Shown one piece after another: positions 55,501 to 64,000 of a stretch of DNA of 64,000 nucleotides. Both the position numbers and the translations under genes were made by a program. The notes beneath the pieces are model-generated. The model made no database searches. It saw only the letters and a list, made by a program, of their open reading frames with translations, and was not told where the DNA came from. This stretch comes from Ashinkailepas kermadecensis (Eukaryota > Arthropoda > Thecostraca > Neolepadidae). The first letter of the stretch is position 1. The number at the start of each line of letters is the position of its first letter. Location of the stretch: NCBI GenBank assembly GCA_034440615.1, contig JAOTOM010005050.1, positions 421,001 to 485,000 of the forward strand, in the 5' to 3' direction.

Positions 55501-55769
55501 CGGCGCTGGCGTGAGACAACCGGCACTGGCGTGAGACAACCGGCGCTGGCGTGAGACAACCGGCGCTGGCGTGAGACAACCGGCGCTGGCGTGTAGACAA
55601 CCGGCGCTGGCGTGAGACAACCGGCGCTGGCGTGAGACAACCGGCGCTGGCGTGAGACAACCGGCGCTGGCGTGAGACAACCGGCGCTGGCGTGAGACAA
55701 CCGGCACTGGCGTGAGACAACCGGCGCTGGCGTGAGACAACCGGCGCTGGCGTGAGACAACCGGCGCTG
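55501..55769. repeat. 20-bp minisatellite, about thirteen units
   Basis: Unit CGGCGCTGGCGTGAGACAAC; one unit has an extra T (GTGTAGACAAC), two have CACTGG. The 20-mer is also found at the end of units of the preceding ~100-bp repeat (55196-55220), so it probably grew out of that array. Confidence 0.95.
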
Positions 55770-55779
55770 AGCGGGATGT

Positions 55780-56280
55780 GTGCGAGACAAAAGGCACCGT
55801 GGCACGGCCAGGAACCTGTGCTAATTCGACAATACGGCATAGTGCGCTTGTGTTTGAGATGTGTTCTCGCAATTCAGCAGTTGTGACATATTTTGGTAAG
55901 ATTGCAGCCAACGTCCGCTGCAGCGATTGTTTTTCCAACGCTCACGTGCTGAAGTTGAAGGCATTCATTCCGCAATCACGTCCTTGTGTGAAATACTGAG
56001 CACTCATCTCACTTTGAATCTACAGGACCAATTTGTTGAAATACGTTGTGGTTGCTAATGCAATTTCGCGAACGCAAACACCACTTACGCGAAAATTGGA
56101 TGCAATTGGGTACATGTATTCACAGACTTCCCAGCTGGCGCAGTTTCGGTAGGTCCACATACTTCGTGTCACGAAATGGTGCCAGATCCCGTGCCTGCAT
56201 CAGGGATCTCTATAGCCCATCCATTGTCATCTGTGCCTGTGCCTGCACCTGTGCATGTCGGCGGCATTGCTCGCACAGCT
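55780..56280 (+). repeat. Dispersed repeat of unknown family, copy 2
   Basis: Shares ordered blocks with 36360-36760 and with 56420-57310: GACAAAAGGCACCGTGG, GATTGTTTTTCCAACGCTC, CGCGAAAATTGGATGCAATT and GGTCCACATACTTCGTGTCA. Non-coding. Confidence 0.55.
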
Positions 56281-56419
56281 AACCGCGAGCGTTCAGTTGC
56301 ATGTCACGTAATTATGTCGTCACGACGCGTGATATGTCTGCCCCGAAGCCTGGCGACTGCGTGGCCAGTGTCAGTCCAACAGAGGGTGCGGTGCTGAACG
56401 GTTCTGTGTGGCAATAAAC

Positions 56420-57310
56420 TGGGAGGGGAATCTGCGGGACAAAAAGGACCGTGGTACACCGAACCACCTTGTTTAATTCATGTGTGTGTAATGCATTCAC
56501 TTAATATCTGTAAGCTAGTAGTAGGTAAATCATGTTCGGTATATGGGAGCCAGATTTCCTCCAGTGTGTAGCCAATGTCGGCTCAAGCGGATTGTTTTCA
56601 ACCCGCTGGTGCTGAAATTGAATGCGCTATTTCCGCACCCGAGATCCTCCGCCGAGGACAAGGCACGTTTCCCAACTTGAAATGCACGGTTCCGAATTGT
56701 CGAAACAGATTTTGCTCAGGCCCGGACAATAGCAATCAGCTACTGGGGTGTCGTTGAGCTACATATATGACGCGTGTGACGATTGTGATCGATATCAATT
56801 TTGTTATGTGTGCGCGCCAAGTTAACCAATCACAGTGCGGAATTGTTATGACAATGGAAAGAATAGCTTCGTAGAACGCAACTCAGCTGCATCTATATTC
56901 ACTTATCAAATCCCTCCTACGGGAGCTTGGCTGGCGTGGCGGCACGTGCGCTTATATCATTTTCTACCGGTGAATTTGGATGGAGCAAACTCGGCGATTG
57001 ATCGATGGATTTCCAAGCCGCTTCGGTGAAAGCTAATTAAGCTAGTCATATATGAAGCTAAATGACAACCTAGCAGCTGGTGCTATTATCCAACCTGGCT
57101 CGATAGGCCTTGGTTTTGCTTCTTTCTTAAATACTTGCTTGCGCTTCCGCGAAAATTTGGCTCAATGAAGTGGATCTTCACGCGCTGCGAAAAGCGAACA
57201 GTTGTGCTTGGTCCACACATTTCCTGCCAGTGTATGATGCGCGATTCTGTGCTTGCAGCACGGGAGTCCCATGACCCGCACCCAGCCATCGCTCGTTCCG
57301 TGCTCCGAAT
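56420..57310 (+). repeat. Dispersed repeat of unknown family, copy 3
   Basis: Shared blocks: GGGACAAAAAGGACCGTGG (56437), GGATTGTTTTCAACCCGCTG (56586), CGCGAAAATTTGGCTCAATG (57148) and GGTCCACACATTTCCTGCCA (57211). About 480 bp between the second and third block has no counterpart in copy 2. Confidence 0.5.
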
Positions 57311-58154
57311 AAACCTTCCAGAGGTGAAAAAAGTGTCCAGTCTGTCACCTACAAAATATCAGACACCGCTAGGCTGTCACATATTGGTGATTCACAGTAA
57401 GACCAGTAAACCAGAGTGCGAACCCGAATTGTCCCCGATAGATGCCAAAATGGAACAAAGAAGAATGTCTTAGTTCATATATGATCTTCAATTTGGCATC
57501 CAGTTACTTATATCTCACCATTCAGCAGCATGTGTAGCTGCAGGCTGAAGTGACTCACTTGTTGATCACTACACTGATACAGACTGAACAAGACGCTGAT
57601 TCGGTAATCAACAGTGATCTGAACGGTAGCGAAATATATAAGTGGTAAAGTGAGCATGGCATCCGCGCTATTTATGCTATATGCTCATAGAGTGCACATT
57701 TTCACGGGTCACAGGTGTGTAGCTTTGTATGCTTTTGGGAGGACACTTGCTCTATCTGCCAGATGTTGGCTCTGCTCCCCTCAATAATTTAAACTGTTTA
57801 CATAGAACCCCATGTAGTATTCCCCACCAATGCATTTGGACCTGCCAATGCCTTCATGCATTGTGCCCTCCCAATAATTTCCAGAAACCTACACTAATAA
57901 CAGGTCAACAGAGACAACCTATATGAAATATTAACATTGACAATGTCCTCATGAATTACTCAACTTGTTTGTGATCGAGCGAGAAGAACATTTGGCTAAT
58001 ATTCTGGAAGAAAAGATGTCAATAAGATTCCATATCATATTCGTAATCAGCATACGGAACTACAGTTGCTGGTAGCGACCGCATATCGTGCGTTCTCCTG
58101 TCTATTCCATCCTACCACAGCCGGTTACGGCGTATGCGCATACATTTGCACGTG
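57311..58154. other. No recognisable gene
   Basis: Short frames without domains; no tandem repeat. Confidence 0.5.
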
Positions 58155-58265
58155 GGTCAGTCTGACGAGGCGCGGCGCCCGACTGGGCCAGTCTGACGAG
58201 GCGCGGCGCCCGACTGGGCCAGTCTGACGTGGGCCAGTCTGACGAGGCGCGGCGCCCGACTAGCA
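58155..58265. repeat. 31-bp tandem repeat, four units (one shortened)
   Basis: Unit CAGTCTGACGAGGCGCGGCG then CCCGACTGGGC. The third unit is cut to 15 bp. Confidence 0.93.
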
Positions 58266-58429
58266 GCGGCTACCTCTGCGCAGTTAAGTCGCCTCGGTGG
58301 GGCGACAGATACAGTACAAAGCTGCGATCTCGCAGCTAATACAAAGCTGCGCCAATAGCCAGCATATTCATAGGGGAATGCTGAACTGATCTTCATTGTC
58401 CCAGCGTGATCTAAGGTTAGGTCACGAGG

Positions 58430-59760
58430 TCAAAATCTAACAGTTTACAGATAACATATATCTGCTTGTCTTGGGAACAACAAGCTTTATTTCAAAATTG
58501 ATGTTCAAAAGTGTCTGGGATGTTTCCTTTGTACTTCTTTTCAAAGATGTTAGGCTAGGTTAGGCTTTTCTTTTAAGCTGAAAAGGTGCAATACAAAATC
58601 GATGAAAAACCATACCTGTTTCTTCAAAAACAAATCAGACTAGGTATAGAACTCGTAAACATGGCCTTATTTCAAAATTGAATGAAAATTCCTTTTTTTT
58701 GTTCTTCAAAAATGTCAGACTTGGTTATGCTTTATACATAGGTAATATAGATTATAAAATATGTATATATTGTATTATATAGGTTATATTTTATACATTT
58801 TATATTTTAAAGTAAAACTGTTTAAAAAATTTCCATGAAAAAATTATAATTTGTTTCCTTGCACGGTAGGTTAAGCTAGATTAGGTTAGGATGCAACATG
58901 CTATTTCTTTCCTTTGGACATTATTTTTATGCTATATTACCCCACTCCAGGCCATTTTCTTTTGGTGCAATTTTGTTTGCCACCTGAAAAATATGCATTT
59001 GCGGAGAAAATGAGTCGTCGCATCATCTTAACCACATTCATAAAAATTACATTGGAACAAGAAATTGAAGCAATTGAATAAGTACCTTAAACGGAAAATT
59101 CCCCCCCCCCCCAAAAGAAGTAATAATCTCACAGTTGTTTCATTATATATTTGCATCTTTATTTTATTTGCATTATTGCCATTATTTGCATTATTTTGCT
59201 TTCCAAATGCATTTATGACGGAAATCATGGCATTATTGTGCTTTAGGTGCTCACGTCACAAGTTGTGCATACACTTTGCCTCCATAAAGGAAACAATTGG
59301 GTTAGGTTGGGCTAGGATAGGTTAGTTTAGATTTTAAATATAATTTTTTTTAATCGAAAGAAAATGAAAGAAGGAAATTGTTTTTCTTCAAAATCAGGGT
59401 TGTTGGGTTAGGTTAGGTTGGGTTAGTTTTTTAATTTTGAAAGTTTTAGAAAAAAAAATTGGGTTTAAATTTTTCCAATATAATGTTTTGCATTTTGTTA
59501 TCTCCAAAGGAAGGTTAAGCTAGGCTAGGTTAGGTTATGTTGCATTATTTAATTTGTTTAACCTAACTTTTTATGCTCTTACCTAACTTCTTTTTTGTGT
59601 GATTTTGCTCACCAACTGAAAAGTAAGCATTTGCACAGAAAATAAAGGGTCTCATCATCTTAGTCACTTCTGTAAGCATTGCATTAGAAAGATATATTCC
59701 AAGAAATCATAAAGCACCGTAAAGCACAAATTTACCAAAATCAGTGGTCACGTCATCTAA
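58430..59760. repeat. AT-rich modular repeat with TTAGG-type motifs (copy set 2)
   Basis: Contains (TTAGG)-like stretches at about 58555, 58868, 59300, 59404 and 59520, mostly in plus orientation. The segments 58960-59090 and 59600-59745 are diverged copies of one module, which is also present reversed at 26050-26170. Common elements are GCATTTGC(A/G)(C/G)AGAAAAT and CATCATCTTA(G/A)(T/C)CAC. There is no coding potential. Confidence 0.78.
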
Positions 59761-59971
59761 ATTATCAATTATACATGGTAAACATGGTCAACATGGTATT
59801 GAAACATCTTGTTCTCAGAATCTAATGACTTATTGAAAAATACATTTACCAATATAAATTGGATCCCCTCATTCTATATAAAGACATAAAGACATAAAAG
59901 ATTAGTGCAACTATGAGCCACAAGGGCCCTTCTTGGTTGCACTCTGGACACTGAACCAGTTGCCCACCAAA

Positions 59972-60712
59972 TCAGTCGATCAACCCTCCCTGGAATACAG
60001 AAAAGCAAGTTGTGATTGTCATATTCTTATAATGATTGTCTATGCTGTTTTTAAAGATGTTCAGTGTGTTGCTACTGACAATGGTTTCTGGCAGCTGGTT
60101 CCAGTGTTCTATTACCCTGTTGGTGAAGAAAGACTCTCTTAACCTTGTCCTGCTGTGATTAACTTTAAGTTTGAATTGATGACCTCGAATTGCATCATTT
60201 CTGTTAAATTCAAACACTTCCCTGATATATCCCTGTTCCTAACCATGAACAAATTTAAAGACCTCGATGAGATCTCCTCTCAGCCTTCTATATCTAAGTG
60301 AAAACATATTCAATTTCTTCAATCTTTCCTCATATGCCAGGTTGCCTATACCACTAACCATTTGTGTTGCCCTCTTTTGTACTCTCTCTAAAAGCCAACA
60401 ATCTTTTTCATAACTAGGAGACCAAGCATGGACACAGTATTCCAAATTTGGCCTGACATATGCACAGTAAAGCTTCCCGATGACTTCCCCACTTTTGTAT
60501 GATACATTCCTATTTATTGCCCCATGCATTCTTAGTGCCTTCTTCCTGGCTACTTTGGTCTGTTCTGATGCCACAAATTTTGTGTTAAAAATAACACCTA
60601 AATCCTTCTCCTGCTGAGTCACAGATAGTACTTGGCCACCCATCAAGTACGGAGCCTTCATATGCTGCCTACCTACATGCATGATTTTGCACTTATCAAA
60701 ATTAAATTTCAT
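59972..60712 (-). pseudogene. CR1-like ORF2, RT thumb and C-terminal region
   Basis: Minus-strand segments 60712-60239 (KFNFDKCKIMHVGR, KDLGVIFNTKF, CAYVRPNLEYCVHAWSPS, ERVQKRATQMV, RLRGDLIEVFKF) and 60217-59972 (NRNDAIRGHQFKLKV, SFFTNRVIEHWNQLP) are in different frames. The order and motifs are diagnostic of CR1-type ends. Confidence 0.92.
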
Positions 60713-61026
60713 TTGCCATTTTTTCGGACCACTTCACAAGCTCGTCTAAGTCTTTCTACAACAAGACCTGCTCATTGTGCCCTGTTATTGCCCTAAAGAC
60801 CTTCAAATCATCTGCAAATTTCAAAACCTTACTGCCTAGGCCACTTTCAATGTTATTTTACAAATATAATGAACAATAGTGGCCCCAGTACTGACCCCTG
60901 GGGGACTCCACTAAGAACATTTTCCCATGATGACTTTGTACCATTTAGCATCACTCTCTGCTGTCTATCTGAAAGCCACAACTCTATCCATTTTAGGATG
61001 CTACCTGCAATACCATGGACCTGAAG

Positions 61027-61656
61027 CTACATCATTAACCGTTTATGGGGTACCTTGTCAAAGGCCTTATTAAATTCAAGATATGCTACATCAACCTGAT
61101 TTCCCTGATCAAATTCTTCTGTAGCAAAATGCAAAAAGTCCAAAAGATTTGTGAGACACGATCGCCCTTTTCTAAACCCATGTTGAGTATCTTGAATCAA
61201 TCTGTTTCCTTCCAGAAAACTAACTATTCTATCCTCGATAATTGATTCGAGTACCTTGCAGACTAGGGATGTGAGGCTTACTGGCCTATAGTTTTCAACT
61301 TTCTCTCTTTCTCCTTTCTTGAAAATAGGAACTACATTTGCTCTTTTCAAATCTGTTGGAATTTCATTTTGTGAAACTGATCTACAAAATATTATGCTAA
61401 GTGGAATTGCCAGTTCCTTTTCAGCTTCCCGCAATACCCTAGCATAAATTCCATCAGGTCCTGCTGCCTTGTTTGGCTTTATTTTCGTGATATAATTGAA
61501 AACAACATCACTATCAATGAAATCAACATCATGTATCTGATCACCTGTCACTGAACTGGGGTTCACGGTTGCCAGATTAGTCACATCCTCCAACGTAAAC
61601 ACTGATTTAAACTGCTTGCTCAGTTCCTCAACCATCTCACCATCCTCACCCAACAT
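61027..61656 (-). pseudogene. CR1-like ORF2, RT fingers and palm
   Basis: A 209-codon open segment: NKAAGPDGIYARVLRE, DLKRANVVPIFKKGE, ENYRPVSLTSLVCKVLE, TQHGFRKGRSCLTNL and VDVAYLEFNKAFDKVPH, the motif A region with Leu-Glu where the catalytic Asp is normal (LDFxKAFD becomes LEFNKAFD). Motifs B and C follow in other frames at 60780-60920. The Asp-to-Glu change would probably impair activity even without the frameshifts. Confidence 0.9.
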
Positions 61657-61664
61657 AGTCCCGC

Positions 61665-62237
61665 TTACTTCCAGTGACCAATTGTGCTTGAAACTTTACC
61701 TAGTTTGTAGAAACTAAATAACTTTTTACTGTCCCCATTACAGTTCCTAGCCAAGTCCAATTCTTTTGCTCGCTTTGCTGCTCTGGTTTTCTGCTTGACA
61801 GCGTCTCTTGCTTTTTGATACGACCTTAGATTTACGATATTTGAAGCTTCCTTAAATACTCTAAATGCATCTTTCTTAGCCTTAATTGCTTTTATCAAAT
61901 CTGGTGTGAGCCATGCTGGCTTTCCTACCCTTCTTTTTCACCTTTGCTTTTGGGGGACATGTCTAATCTGAATTTCCCTTAAGTAAGATTTGAACTTTTC
62001 CCACATTTCACAGGCATTTAAATTTGATAATTTTTCTCCCCATTTTATGGCACTTAAAGCCCCTCTCATGCAGTCAAAGTCTGCCCTGTTGAAATTTGGA
62101 ACCTTTGCCAAATTATCCTTGATTGTCTCTGCTACTTGTGCCTTGAATCTCACTATGTTATGGTCACTTCTTCCCAAAGTTTCTCCAACAGTCAAGTCTT
62201 GAACTAAATCACTGAAATCTGAGAAGACAAGGTCCAA
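61665..62237 (-). pseudogene. CR1-like ORF2, endonuclease C-terminus and linker
   Basis: The segment 62237-61938 reads LDLVFSDFSDLVQDL and GETLGRSDHNIVRFK (SDH box of the APE nuclease). The segment 61898-61665 is the basic linker (KAIKAKKDAFRVFKE). They are in different frames. Homology fades beyond about 62340, where the element is truncated. Confidence 0.85.
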
Positions 62238-62458
62238 GAATGAGCCCTGCCTAGTTGGTTCCGTTACAAACTGGTGTAAGAACAGGTCCTCTTCAAGGCA
62301 TTTCCTAAACAGTTTACATGATGGCGAGCCAACATCTATAGCACCAATATCAAGGGCAGAGTGTCATAGGTCATATGTTGCATTGGTTTCAAGAAATTTA
62401 AAACACTTGGTCAAAAAGCAACAAGTTCTGCTTGTGGTAAATACCCTGACCCAAAACA

Positions 62459-62857
62459 TCAAACCCATGGAAGTGACAGAATGAAATTATTAAAATAGCA
62501 AGGGTTCATATTGGAAGAACCAAAACATTTTTCATGATAGGGATTCCACACATCTGCAGTGTGGCAAAATGGCTGAACTGATATGCTGGACTGAGAAATA
62601 TTGTTTGAAATAAATACTGCACCAAACAGCTTTATACACCTGGGTAATTGACCCCCCTCCTGCAGCAATGCACCATGGCTGCCACCAACCTCTTTCTTCA
62701 AAGGCAGTGTTTGCAGCCGGATAGGTAGACTGATATGCTTTGCCTTCATGTGTCTTTTCAACAACCTTGTCTCACCATTGAATTTGCAGCCAGGATACCC
62801 ACAAAGCACCACACCACACCACAGTTTGGGCATGTGCTGCACTAAGGTTTCGTGCAA
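62459..62857 (-). CDS. Possible exon with a C2H2 zinc-finger-like motif
   Basis: A minus-strand open segment contains CGYPGCKFNGETRLLKRH followed by MKAKH, that is C-x4-C-x11-H-x4-H, close to the classical C2H2 finger spacing (62803-62735). The frame is closed by a stop just upstream (near 62862) without an ATG before the finger, except one at 62831-62833. The remaining 90 residues have no recognised domain. It may be a host exon, part of a mobile element flanking the CR1 copy, or chance. Confidence 0.3.
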   Translation of the reverse strand: MHETLVQHMPKLWCGVVLCGYPGCKFNGETRLLKRHMKAKHISLPIRLQTLPLKKEVGGSHGALLQEGGQLPRCIKLFGAVFISNNISQSSISVQPFCHTADVWNPYHEKCFGSSNMNPCYFNNFILSLPWV

Positions 62858-62859
62858 GT

Positions 62860-64000
62860 GTTACTTCAGTTAGGTATGACCAGGTTGGATTTACGTCGTG
62901 GGATTCTAGAATTGGAGAGGAAAATTAGGTGCCATTACAGGTTGGTACGTAGCAGAGGATTTTGAGGGTATTTCCTTGACTCTGAATCCTAGATTTTGAG
63001 AGGAAAACTGTGTAGTATTTCAAGTTGGAGAATGATCTGATTTTTATGTTATTAAAAACTCCTTTTGTACTGTTCACGGTCATGATGCGTGTTTGGTCAG
63101 CGACAATTTGTGGTCAGCGACAATCGTGGTCAGCGACAACTTGCTCGCTTTAATATTTGCATTCAGGTAACCATACGTTGCGGTGATGCACCATGTTCAA
63201 TGTTTTATGGTAAGGTCAGTAAATGAGCAAATGTCAGTAAATGCATAACGCCAGAAGTGCACCAGGGAGCAGTATTGGAACCAGTAAATACAAAATAGTA
63301 AACCGAAAACAATTTAGGAGGGGTCGATGCTTACTGTGAAAACTAGAAACATGGAAAAAAGCAATGGAATTTGTTGTTTCAGCGGTCTAGCGGAAACGCC
63401 TGAGGGCATAGCACGCGCTCTTTCCCCATGACTTATTTTAGCAAACACGACACAGACCTGCACCTCCATTACCGTACAAACACTTTAGCAAGATCTCTCT
63501 GCTCTGACGATATCCAAATACACGAAGATCTGTAAAGCTCGACTTTATTCAGATTCAAGGCTGGATTGTTTTATGTTACTCTGGAGTAAGAAAAAAACAC
63601 CTGCGCAAAACTTTGTTTAGGAAGAAGAAATGCAATTTAGTTAGGTCATTTTCATGCTTCAGGCATTTCCGGGAAACAATTTTGCAAGGTTTCTTTACAT
63701 AGCCATTTTCAAGATGGTATGCGATTAATTAGAGCATCAGACATACCTTTCAGTCACGTCACCAAGGGTCGAAAACATGGCTGAAATAGACGAAAATGGC
63801 ACTAATTTTACCCCGAGGACGTGACAACGCATACATTGACAACCATTTTCCCCGTCTCATTATGCGACGGTGGGTCGACTAGTCTCGGCAGGAGATAGTG
63901 CTGTCAGCCGACTGCATCGGCAGCTAAACCACCAGCTAGACCACCAGCTGACTACCGTTGCTTGCTGGTCGGCAGGTTCGGAGCCGTCCGCCGCCGACGC
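62860..64000. other. Unassigned; short repeats and GC-rich end
   Basis: A ~17-bp motif GGTCAGCGACAA is repeated three times at 63098-63140, and CCACCAGCT repeats at 63929-63955. G+C rises over the last 150 bp, possibly the edge of a feature outside the window. No gene is seen. Confidence 0.45.

Larger units (their letters stand above)
59870..62340 (-). mobile_element. CR1-like LINE, 5'-truncated
   Basis: On the minus strand: C-terminal end of an APE nuclease, complete RT in several frames, CR1-type C-terminal region and a 3' tail of repeated CTTTATGT. Hallmarks include [10 protein letters not shown] (near 60885), KFADDLKVF (near 60810), DLGVIFNTKF and the closing SFFTNRVIEHWNQLPE. No RNase H is present, as expected for CR1. 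Several frame changes break ORF2. Confidence 0.92.

Overview
This is an animal (eukaryotic) genomic window, almost certainly from an arthropod. The best single piece of evidence is a prepro-A-type allatostatin gene (5315-5941, + strand) with five amidatable YGFGL-G peptides between dibasic cleavage sites, a protostome neuropeptide family. Many TTAGG-like motifs, the arthropod telomere repeat unit, are scattered through two AT-rich stretches. I cannot separate crustacean from chelicerate from the sequence alone. No prokaryotic gene organisation, rRNA gene or convincing functional tRNA gene is visible. The allatostatin gene is the only host gene I can call with confidence; nearly all the rest is mobile DNA and tandem repeats.

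Layout. 0-5.2 kb: mostly unassigned sequence with small tandem repeats, a long (TC)n tract and a reverse transcriptase (RT) fragment ending at that tract. 5.3-6.4 kb: the allatostatin-A exon and its 3' UTR. 6.8-8.5 kb: a compound 34/50-bp minisatellite. 10-11.2 kb: two adjacent hairpins and a tRNA-derived SINE-like element. 11.2-16.7 kb (- strand): a decayed but nearly full-length non-LTR retrotransposon (gag-like ORF1; ORF2 with endonuclease, RT and RNase H). 17.6-19.3 kb: a very homogeneous 64-bp satellite array. 21.7-27.8 kb: a block in which two inverted copies of a ~30-bp-subunit repeat bracket a second, 5'-truncated copy of a related retrotransposon and a TTAGG-rich AT segment. 29.8-30.2 kb: duplicated 3' ends of a CR1-like LINE. 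31.9-32.9 kb: an RT fragment between two minisatellites. 34.2-36.3 kb: tandem repeats inside a broken RNase H domain. 36.9-39.3 kb: a Tx1/L1-like LINE insertion with a 16-bp target-site duplication. 40.4-46.0 kb (+ strand): a third retrotransposon with RNase H, the best preserved, with an open ORF1. 47.8-49.7 kb: three minisatellites in a row. 52-58 kb: further minisatellites and a dispersed unknown repeat. 58.4-59.8 kb: a second TTAGG-rich AT stretch. 59.9-62.3 kb (- strand): a CR1-like LINE. 62.5-62.9 kb: a possible C2H2 zinc-finger exon.

How things fit together. The three RNase H-bearing retrotransposons share domain order and, just before their short tandem-repeat tails, a stem-loop of the same architecture whose inner stem differs by compensatory changes. 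This is the most interesting signal I found and suggests a structured RNA recognised by the element's own RT. The second notable pattern is that tandem repeats repeatedly arise at or inside retroelement remnants: a (GA)n tract ending an RT, minisatellites on both sides of an RT, and 117-bp and 21-bp nested in-frame repeats inside an RNase H domain. The third is the foldback-like inverted pair at 22.0-22.5 and 26.9-27.5 kb. Part of the damage in the retroelements may be assembly error, because one stretch (12.24-12.58 kb) consists of implausibly long homopolymer runs.
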